From: Pelagibacteraceae bacterium
GTDB lineage: Bacteria > Pseudomonadota > Alphaproteobacteria > HIMB59 > GCA-002718135
Assembly (NCBI GenBank): GCA_002718135.1
Contig: PBDN01000011.1
Location: forward strand, 1 to 23,683
Length of the DNA stretch: 23,683 nt
Direction: 5' to 3'
Shown here: positions 16,542 through 22,917 of the stretch, piece after piece
How the letters are laid out: every line of letters begins with the position of its first letter
Position numbering within the stretch: the stretch's first letter is position 1
Notes under the pieces: model-generated
What the model saw: the letters and a program-made list of their open reading frames with translations, nothing else
The model's database searches: none
What the model was told of the DNA's origin: nothing
Program-made: the position numbers and the translations under genes

Positions 16542-17854
16542 TAAATATATTTGTTTAAAATATTTTCTAAATACTCTTGCTGGCCAGATTGAGGTTCAGG
16601 TTCAATATTTCCACTAATTATTTTTTTCGCAATAGATTCCAAATTTCCTTCATTACTATGAATAAATTTGCCCAGCTCTCCATTCCATTTTTTATAACGA
16701 TTTTTAATATATTTTGATAATTTGTTATCATTAATCATTTTTTCAACAGCTATCAATGCACGTGCTGCAACATCCATACCCCCTATGTGGGCATAAAATA
16801 AATCTTCAGGATCAATAGATTGTCTTCTAATTTTTGCATCAAAATTTAATCCTCCTTTTTTAAAGCCTCCATTAGAGTATATATGAAAAAAAGGCATTAA
16901 CAAATCTATAGGATTATTTGGAAATTGATCAGTATCCCAGCCTAATAAAGTATCGCCTCTATTTATATCAATACTTCCAAAAACATCATTTGCTATTGCA
17001 TATGCAATTTCATGTTCAAAATTATGTCCTGATAGTGTTGCATGATTTACTTCAATGTTAAGATTTATTTCTTTTTCCAATCCAGCCTTTCTGATTAGAG
17101 CTAGACAAGCTGCAGAGTCAAAATCATACTGATGTTTAGTTGGTTCATGTGGTTTTGGTTCTAACAATATTTGTCCTTTAAAACCAATTTTATTTTTATA
17201 TTCAACAACTAACTCTAAAAAACGAGATAAATTGTCCATTTCTAATTGCATATTAGTATTTAGAATTGTTTCATAACCTTCTCTTCCTCCCCACAAAACA
17301 TAATTTTCTCCACCTAATCTCATTGTTGCTTCCATACAATCTTTTACTTGAGCAACTGCATAAGCAAATACTTCTGGATCTGGATTAGTTGAAGCACCTC
17401 CCATATATCTTTTATGAGAAAATAAATTTGCTGTACCCCAAAGAAGCTTTACTTTGCTTTTGTTCATTTTTTTTTCCATCAAATCAACAATATGATGAAA
17501 ATTTTTTTGAGTCTCTGAATATGTTAAGCCTTCTGGTGAAATATCTCTATCATGAAAACAAAAATAAGGGCTGGATATTTTATCAAAAAAATCAAAAGCT
17601 TCATTCAACTTTTCTTCAGCTTTTTGGATAGGGTCACCCATTTTCATCCAAGGTCTAATAAGTGTTGCACTACCAAATGGATCTAAACCTGGCCATGTAA
17701 AAGTATGCCAATAACAAATTGCAAAACGAAGATTATCCCTCATCGTTTTGCCCAAAATCATTCTATTTTCATCATAATATTTAAAGCTAAGTGGATTATT
17801 ACTTTCTATACCTTCAAATTTTATATTTGGTATATTTTTAAAATAGTCGCTCAT
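16541..17854 (-). CDS. xylA: Xylose isomerase
   Basis: XylA interconverts D-xylose and D-xylulose, and D-glucose and D-fructose more slowly, using two divalent metal ions. The 437 residues carry the class II (long) form. Key residues fall at the same numbers I recall for E. coli XylA: His101 and Asp104 (FHDRDISPEG), Glu232 and Lys234 (LEPKPHEPTKHQYD), Glu268 and His271 (EVNHATLSGH), Asp296, Asp307, Asp309 and Asp339. Thus the enzyme looks fully functional. No xylulokinase is in the window. It is the first gene of a unit continuing into ribF-ileS-lspA, and is near a sugar ABC transporter operon and gloA. The divergent 98-bp gap to gloA must hold its promoter. Confidence 0.96.
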   Translation of the reverse strand: MSDYFKNIPNIKFEGIESNNPLSFKYYDENRMILGKTMRDNLRFAICYWHTFTWPGLDPFGSATLIRPWMKMGDPIQKAEEKLNEAFDFFDKISSPYFCFHDRDISPEGLTYSETQKNFHHIVDLMEKKMNKSKVKLLWGTANLFSHKRYMGGASTNPDPEVFAYAVAQVKDCMEATMRLGGENYVLWGGREGYETILNTNMQLEMDNLSRFLELVVEYKNKIGFKGQILLEPKPHEPTKHQYDFDSAACLALIRKAGLEKEINLNIEVNHATLSGHNFEHEIAYAIANDVFGSIDINRGDTLLGWDTDQFPNNPIDLLMPFFHIYSNGGFKKGGLNFDAKIRRQSIDPEDLFYAHIGGMDVAARALIAVEKMINDNKLSKYIKNRYKKWNGELGKFIHSNEGNLESIAKKIISGNIEPEPQSGQQEYLENILNKYI

Positions 17855-17952
17855 ACTATAATACTTGTCAATATTTTACTTTATAATAAATTTCAAATCA
17901 AAATAATAATATTTTAATTTCTAATTTTTAAAAAAACATATAATATTTTTTT
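17855..17952. promoter_or_regulatory. Divergent xylA/gloA promoter region
   Basis: This 98-bp AT-rich gap must drive both genes. On the plus strand a perfect TATAAT lies at 17939-17944, eight bases before the gloA ATG, with only a weak -35 (around 17916-17921); transcription from it would begin at or next to the start codon. No strong ribosome binding site precedes either ATG. I see no clear operator palindrome. Confidence 0.45.
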
Positions 17953-18378
17953 ATGAAATATTTACATACCATGGTTAGAATTAAAAATATTGAAGAATCT
18001 ATGAATTTCTATTGCAATAAACTTGGACTAAAAGAAATAAGAAGAGTAGATAATGAAAAGGGCAGGTTTACTCTTATTTTTTTAGCTGCTAAAAATAGTT
18101 CAAATAAAGAAGGATTATTAGAATTGACTTTTAATTGGGATCCAGAAGAATACACAAATGGACGAAGTTTTGGACATCTTGCTTATAGTGTAAAAAATAT
18201 TTATGAAACATGCCAAAAATTATTAGATAGTGGAGTTATAATTAACAGGCCACCAAGGGATGGGCATATGGCATTTGTAAGATCACCCGATGGAATTTCA
18301 ATTGAACTTCTTCAAGAAGGGGAGTCTTTGCCTCAAAAAGAGCCTTGGCTCTCAATGCAAAATTCAGGGACTTGGTAA
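17953..18378 (+). CDS. gloA: Lactoylglutathione lyase (glyoxalase I)
   Basis: GloA converts the hemithioacetal of methylglyoxal and glutathione to S-lactoylglutathione, detoxifying a by-product of sugar breakdown. The 141 residues form the two betaalphabetabetabeta units of the vicinal oxygen chelate fold, with metal ligands His5, Glu57, His75 and Glu118 at the expected spacing. The C-terminal EPWLSMQNSGTW is typical of the proteobacterial GloA subgroup. It is a single-gene unit divergent from xylA and ends two bases from the convergent Gfo/Idh/MocA gene. Its possible -10 element is so close that the message may be leaderless. Confidence 0.92.
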   Translation: MKYLHTMVRIKNIEESMNFYCNKLGLKEIRRVDNEKGRFTLIFLAAKNSSNKEGLLELTFNWDPEEYTNGRSFGHLAYSVKNIYETCQKLLDSGVIINRPPRDGHMAFVRSPDGISIELLQEGESLPQKEPWLSMQNSGTW

Positions 18379-18380
18379 TA

Positions 18381-19526
18381 TTATTTTGTAATTAAATTAA
18401 CATCTTCTTCATTAAACTGTTTTGTTTTATTACATGTAGTTCTAAGCTGAAGTCTTTTAGATTGATCGGCTGATTTAATTGTAACATCCAGCATATCTAA
18501 GACATGCAAAACTAGTTCACCGTTACAACGATGTTCTAAATTATTTTCTATTGAATATATCATATCAGATAAACCAACTCCTCTATAATTAGCGTTAGTT
18601 GAAGCTTCATTAGACCTTCCACTTTTATTAAATATATTTGTTTTTCCTAATTTCATTTCTTCAGTACTGTATTCTTTCCATGTACCACCTTCAGAAAGTG
18701 AAACTTTTATTGGACCGCCAAACATATTCGGATCTGGTCCAATAATAGAGCCTTTAGTACCATAAAGATCAATAAAATTAGATTCATGATTAATTACATC
18801 AAAAGATAAAAAACCTTGAATAACTGCATCATTTTGAAATTCAATAACTATGTTGTAAGAGGTTGGAATTTCTACTGCAAAATTTGAACCTTTTTTTTTC
18901 CCTGCTCCAATTTTTCTAGATTCACTGACTGTTGACGCATTTGCAGTTATAGATTTTGCTGGACCAAGTAAATTAACTAGCATTGTATAATAATAAGGTC
19001 CCATATCTAATACGGGCCCTCCTCCTTCTTTAAACCAAGGTTCAGGATTAGGATGCCATGATTGTACTCCAGGAAATGCAAAAGTAAAATTACCTAATTT
19101 TATTTCTCCTACATCTCCCCTTTCTATAATTTTCTTTGTAAGTTGTCCACCACCTCCCAAAAATGTATCGGGGGCATTTCCTAAATACAAATTTTTTGAA
19201 TTTGCTAATTCTATTAATTCTTTTCCTTGATCAAAATTAATTGCAATGGGCTTTTCACAATATGAATGTTTTCCTGCATTAAGTGTATTTTTAATTGTTT
19301 GATAATGTGCAATTGGGTTAGTAAGATTTAGAATAACATCAATATTTTCATCAGATAAAAGATCATCTACACTTTTTGAAACTATATTATATGCAGTAGC
19401 ACATTTCTTAGCAGCATCTATATTTAAATCAGCGCATGCGATTATATTTATATTGTTAAAATACTCACAACTTCTAAAATAAGTTTCAGATATATGACCA
19501 CATCCAATCAATCCAATATTTTTCAT
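18381..19526 (-). CDS. Gfo/Idh/MocA-family NAD(P)-dependent oxidoreductase
   Basis: Members oxidise or reduce sugars, inositols and related compounds with NAD(P). The 381 residues show an N-terminal Rossmann fold starting NIGLIGCGHIS (GxGxxx at 8-13), the family signature CEKPIA (90-95) with the catalytic Lys92, and a C-terminal beta-sheet substrate domain with GGGPVLDMGPYY, where Asp and the following His/Tyr positions shape the active site. The substrate cannot be predicted. It is 51 bp downstream of the dioxygenase gene and likely the last gene of the transporter operon; a TATAAT hexamer (minus strand, 19568-19563) in the gap could also give it its own start. No terminator is visible at its 3' end. 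Confidence 0.9.
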   Translation of the reverse strand: MKNIGLIGCGHISETYFRSCEYFNNINIIACADLNIDAAKKCATAYNIVSKSVDDLLSDENIDVILNLTNPIAHYQTIKNTLNAGKHSYCEKPIAINFDQGKELIELANSKNLYLGNAPDTFLGGGGQLTKKIIERGDVGEIKLGNFTFAFPGVQSWHPNPEPWFKEGGGPVLDMGPYYYTMLVNLLGPAKSITANASTVSESRKIGAGKKKGSNFAVEIPTSYNIVIEFQNDAVIQGFLSFDVINHESNFIDLYGTKGSIIGPDPNMFGGPIKVSLSEGGTWKEYSTEEMKLGKTNIFNKSGRSNEASTNANYRGVGLSDMIYSIENNLEHRCNGELVLHVLDMLDVTIKSADQSKRLQLRTTCNKTKQFNEEDVNLITK

Positions 19527-19577
19527 ATAAACTCAAAAAAATAAATAAATTTATAAAGAAATATTATAAAAAGAATA

Positions 19578-20429
19578 CTAATTATTTTTCTTATATCCTA
19601 TACCAATATTATTTAATTTTCTACTTGCGTCCATAATCTTTGGATACTCATATTTTAGACCTAAAAGTTGCCTAACTCTATCAGAACTTTTATCTTTAAA
19701 ATCTTTATCTAAGTAAGAAACTAAATCTTCAACAGGTTTTATATATTTAGGAAGAAATTCTATTAATAACGCGGCCCGTTGATGATCTGAGTTATTAGGT
19801 GAAGCTCCATGCCAACAATTACCATTAAAAAAAACTAGATCACCAGGATTTGCAACCATTTGTTTTTTATTTGAAAAATCATCAAGCTGTGTTGGATAAT
19901 GAAGATGTTTTTGTGATCCAGGTATATAAGCTGTAGCACCTGAAACCTCAGAACAGATATCAAGAGGAATAGTAATCTGACAATTTTGAGCAAAAGAACT
20001 ATTTAATCCAACTGGAAAAGTTTCAGTTTTATAAAAATCCCAATAAGGGTAATCTATATGCAATTCTTGACCTGGGGATCCAGGTAGTAAACGACTAGCA
20101 CAATAAGAGCCACAGCAAAATTCAGAACCTAATAATTTAGACAAAATATTAAAAATTATATCATTGGTAATCAAATGGCTAAACACATCACCCTTTCCAA
20201 ACAAATTCCATACTCTTTGTTGTAAGTGAATTTTACCAGATGCTTCTGCTTCAGCATTAAAATGTGATTCTTTTTGTTCCTGATTGTCTGCAAAGTAATT
20301 AACAATTTCTAAGGCTTCATTTATTTTACTTATTGAAAAAACTTCTTTCACGACTACTACTCCACTACCAGCTAGAAGTTCATCCAAAACTTTTTGATAA
20401 TCAGTAAAAGATTTATACAATTTTAACAT
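19578..20429 (-). CDS. Phytanoyl-CoA dioxygenase (PhyH)-family Fe(II)/2-oxoglutarate oxygenase
   Basis: PhyH-type enzymes hydroxylate small molecules using Fe(II), O2 and 2-oxoglutarate. The 283 residues carry a complete facial triad: His124-x-Asp126 in LHIDYPYW and His207 in CWHGASP, with Arg218 (HQRAALL) placed to bind 2-oxoglutarate. PGSQKHLH (170-177) and NPGDLVFFNG are also typical. No CoA-binding or secretion feature is visible, so it is probably cytoplasmic. The family acts on very varied substrates (fatty acyl-CoA, ectoine, sugars, antibiotics), so the name describes only the fold. Its position between a sugar ABC transporter and a Gfo/Idh/MocA dehydrogenase suggests it modifies the imported compound or a derivative. 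Confidence 0.87.
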   Translation of the reverse strand: MLKLYKSFTDYQKVLDELLAGSGVVVVKEVFSISKINEALEIVNYFADNQEQKESHFNAEAEASGKIHLQQRVWNLFGKGDVFSHLITNDIIFNILSKLLGSEFCCGSYCASRLLPGSPGQELHIDYPYWDFYKTETFPVGLNSSFAQNCQITIPLDICSEVSGATAYIPGSQKHLHYPTQLDDFSNKKQMVANPGDLVFFNGNCWHGASPNNSDHQRAALLIEFLPKYIKPVEDLVSYLDKDFKDKSSDRVRQLLGLKYEYPKIMDASRKLNNIGIGYKKNN

Positions 20430-20482
20430 TTGAAATAATTAATTTGGTATAGCTTTAATATTTAGTCAATAAAAAAATTGAT

Positions 20483-21268
20483 TTAAGCACCTAGTTCGTC
20501 TCTTAAATCTCCTATTTCAGCTCCACCAGCCATAAGTTTTTTTATGTCATCACCGCCTAATTCTTCAGCTAATCCCTTGCCTATCACTTCTCCTAAACTC
20601 AAAAATGTATACCTGTCAGCAATCAATCTTGCATGAATTTCATTATGTGTAATTAAAATTATAGCTATATGTCCAAGTCTTTGAACTCGTTTAATTGTTT
20701 TTAAAACTTCCATTTGCTGTTTTTGTCCAAGTGCAGAAGTCGGTTCATCTAGTATTAAAATTTTTGCCCCAAAATAAATAGCCCTTGCGATCGCTAAAGT
20801 TTGTCTTTGACCTCCTGACATAGTTCCAACAGGTTGTGTAGGATCAGAAATATTTATTCCTATTTTTGCCATTTCCTCAATTGTAATTTTATCCATTTGA
20901 TTCATTTGCATAATTCCAAATGATCCAAGTCCTTTTTTAATTTCTCTTCCAAGAAAGAAATTTCTAGTTACTGAAGTTAAAGCATTCAAAGCAAGATCTT
21001 GATAAACTGTACCTATACCTGCATCTGTTGCTTGTCTTGGAGTTAAAAATTTTCCTTCTTTACCATCTATAACTATTGATCCAGAAGTAGCTGGATGCAC
21101 TCCAGCTAGAACCTTTATTAAGGTTGATTTACCAGCACCATTGTCTCCTAAAAGAGCATGTACTTCACCTGGATATACATCTAAAGAAACTCCATTTAAG
21201 GCAGTAAAATTGCCGAATCTTTTTACAAGATCTTTGATTTCAATAAGAGGTTTTTTTGAATCATTCAT
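20483..21268 (-). CDS. Sugar ABC transporter ATP-binding protein (FrcA-like, single domain)
   Basis: This is the ATPase of a CUT2-type monosaccharide importer. The 261 residues form one nucleotide-binding domain rather than the fused pair of RbsA or XylG, so two copies would act per transporter, as in FrcA. Motifs are Walker A GDNGAGKST (41-49), Q-loop VYQDLAL (88-94), signature MSGGQRQ (150-156), Walker B LILDEP (171-176) and switch His208. All catalytic residues are present. It overlaps the permease stop/start region by one base, and the PhyH gene follows after 53 bp. Confidence 0.93.
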   Translation of the reverse strand: MNDSKKPLIEIKDLVKRFGNFTALNGVSLDVYPGEVHALLGDNGAGKSTLIKVLAGVHPATSGSIVIDGKEGKFLTPRQATDAGIGTVYQDLALNALTSVTRNFFLGREIKKGLGSFGIMQMNQMDKITIEEMAKIGINISDPTQPVGTMSGGQRQTLAIARAIYFGAKILILDEPTSALGQKQQMEVLKTIKRVQRLGHIAIILITHNEIHARLIADRYTFLSLGEVIGKGLAEELGGDDIKKLMAGGAEIGDLRDELGA

Positions 21269-22863
21269 TATAAACTACCTATTATTCTTTTTCTGATATT
21301 TTCATTTGTCAAAGCGGCACCAACAAGAACAGCGCCTAGGAATACTCTGTAGAAAGAGCCGTCAATACCAGGAATATAAAAGAATGCTTCTTTTGCAATT
21401 CCAAAAATTATTGTTCCTAAAATTATCCCTAATATTGTTCCAAAACCACCTGTAAGAACAACTCCCCCTATTACAGCAGCAGCTATTGCTTCCAATTCTT
21501 TTAAATTACCTTTGGCTGTATCAGCGGTGTTTACCTCAAAGACCTGACAAGCTGCAAACATTGTTGCACAGAAGGCAGTAAACATAAATAAAGAAATTTT
21601 AACTTTATTTGTTGGAACACCATTAGCTTGTGCAGCACTAAGATTTCCCCCTGTGGAATATATCCAGTTTCCCGCTTGAGTCCGACTTAAAACAAAATAG
21701 CACACTAATGCTAAAAGAAGCCAAATCATTAAACAAGAATACATTCCTTTAGCAAACATGTTACCATAATTATTAACGTTCCAATCAGCCGTAAAATATA
21801 ACCAATCAAAAACTGGCTCCATAATATCTCCACCAAAAAAGTTTGCTACAGGCCTTGCTGTATAAATAGTATCAATATAAGCTTTTGCTAAATCAATATC
21901 AGTCACGGCTTTTGCGGCAACAGCAGGTACTTCTACACCAGCTTCTATTTTTTTTGTCAATATCTCTACCATTGAATCATTACCTGATTTTTTTGCCCCT
22001 GCTAATGATTTTTCTAATGTTTCAATCATTTTTTTTGCAGCTAATGCAGTTTTATTAGCAGCAACTTTTTCATTAATATAGGTAAGTTGTTCGGTTAATT
22101 TTAACACGATACTTGCTGGAACACTGCTTAAAATTTCAATAAGTTGATCATTTGGTAATAATTTAGCTGCATCCCTCTCCATTTCACCATGACCAGGTAC
22201 ATTTATTATATTTTTAATATCGGGGAGTTCTGTAACTGTGGTAGATCCTGCAGTTTGATCTGGTGCGCGATTAAAAGCTCTATAAGAAACTTCTGTAACA
22301 CCTCTTAAGAAAAATAAACCTCCAAGAGTAACAATAAAAGATGCAATTCCACTTTTTACAATCAACCATCCTTGGAACCACCCGAAAGATAATGTGAAAC
22401 ATAAGGTAATCAATAAAGCTGTTAACGGAGAAACATCAGTAATTTCAAATAATTTTAAACCCTCAAAATGAAAACCGCCGTCAAAAGAAATATAAGGAAT
22501 AACAACTGCAAATCCCCATTTAAGAATCATTGCCATACATCCACCCGCAAAACCAATCATTGATCCTACTGATAAATCAAATTCTCCAGCAATAATTAGC
22601 ATACCTGCTCCAAGAGCAACGATACCCAATTGCGCTATTACTCTAAAATTATTTCTTATACCTAAAGCATTAAAACCCTCACCAGCAAATGGATTTAGAG
22701 AAAATTCTCCTTCAGGAATAGAAAAATAACCCAACATAAAAAAAAGCAAAAGCATAACTCCAAATGGTCCAATCTCAGGACGAGAGGTAAATGGGGAGTA
22801 CCACTTTTTTTGTCCTTGTCTATCTGACTCTTGTCTTTGACCTGTTGGATTAGGTAAATTCAT
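21268..22863 (-). CDS. Sugar ABC transporter permease (FrcC/RbsC-like) with large loop insertion
   Basis: This is the membrane subunit of a CUT2-type sugar importer. At 531 residues it is about 150-200 longer than RbsC or FrcC. Conserved permease segments flank an extra part: IIAGEFDLSVGSM (90-102), SFIVTLGGLFFLRG (175-188), then after a long soluble stretch FGGDIMEPVFDWLY (343-356), RTQAGNWIYSTGGN (394-407) and the coupling and pore region LEAIAAAVIGGVVLTGGFGT (457-476). The extra piece (about 205-340) is hydrophilic, Lys/Ala/Glu-rich and predicted helical, with no membrane segment. The frame is continuous, so it is not a frameshift artefact. The gene is one base from the ATPase gene and follows the binding-protein gene after 54 bp containing a hairpin. 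Confidence 0.92.
   Translation of the reverse strand: MNLPNPTGQRQESDRQGQKKWYSPFTSRPEIGPFGVMLLLFFMLGYFSIPEGEFSLNPFAGEGFNALGIRNNFRVIAQLGIVALGAGMLIIAGEFDLSVGSMIGFAGGCMAMILKWGFAVVIPYISFDGGFHFEGLKLFEITDVSPLTALLITLCFTLSFGWFQGWLIVKSGIASFIVTLGGLFFLRGVTEVSYRAFNRAPDQTAGSTTVTELPDIKNIINVPGHGEMERDAAKLLPNDQLIEILSSVPASIVLKLTEQLTYINEKVAANKTALAAKKMIETLEKSLAGAKKSGNDSMVEILTKKIEAGVEVPAVAAKAVTDIDLAKAYIDTIYTARPVANFFGGDIMEPVFDWLYFTADWNVNNYGNMFAKGMYSCLMIWLLLALVCYFVLSRTQAGNWIYSTGGNLSAAQANGVPTNKVKISLFMFTAFCATMFAACQVFEVNTADTAKGNLKELEAIAAAVIGGVVLTGGFGTILGIILGTIIFGIAKEAFFYIPGIDGSFYRVFLGAVLVGAALTNENIRKRIIGSL
21846..22251 (-). other. Helical insertion domain inside the sugar permease
   Basis: Residues about 205-340 of the permease have no counterpart in the RbsC/FrcC proteins I know. 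They include an acidic/amide-rich start, then two or three long amphipathic helices rich in Lys, Glu, Ala and Leu (about 238-308), and a second helical piece (about 312-336). By the position between conserved membrane segments it should lie in a loop on the outer (periplasmic) face. Sampled GC in 21961-22140 is 54 of 180, lower than in the conserved C-terminal part (28 of 60 in 21301-21360). Confidence 0.65.
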
Positions 22864-22885
22864 AAATATAAATATTAAAAATAAA

Positions 22886-22908
22886 GGACCGCAATTTTAT
22901 TGCGGCCC
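22886..22908 (-). terminator. Hairpin between binding-protein and permease genes (attenuator or mRNA 3' stabiliser)
   Basis: Read on the minus strand, GGGCCGCAAT and ATTGCGGTCC pair as a 10-bp stem (one G-U) around an AAA loop, followed by TTTATTTTT. It begins 10 bases after the binding-protein stop. It is strikingly GC-rich against its surroundings and has the form of an intrinsic terminator. Since permease and ATPase genes follow with no other promoter evident, partial termination or protection of the upstream mRNA is the likely role. Confidence 0.85.
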
Positions 22909-22917
22909 TAAATACAT

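Noticed and set aside
17858..17871. TTGACA and TATTAT upstream of xylA on the minus strand as a sigma-70 promoter
   Set aside because: The two hexamers are only two bases apart, not about 17, so they cannot work as one promoter.
20462..20482. Weak inverted repeat TCAAT/ATTGA after the ABC ATPase gene as a terminator
   Set aside because: Only five AT-rich pairs around a poly-A loop; too weak to call in a region this AT-rich.
21268..22863. Permease length explained by a fusion or a frameshift joining two genes
   Set aside because: The frame is single and open, and conserved permease segments lie on both sides in the normal order, so it is an internal insertion.
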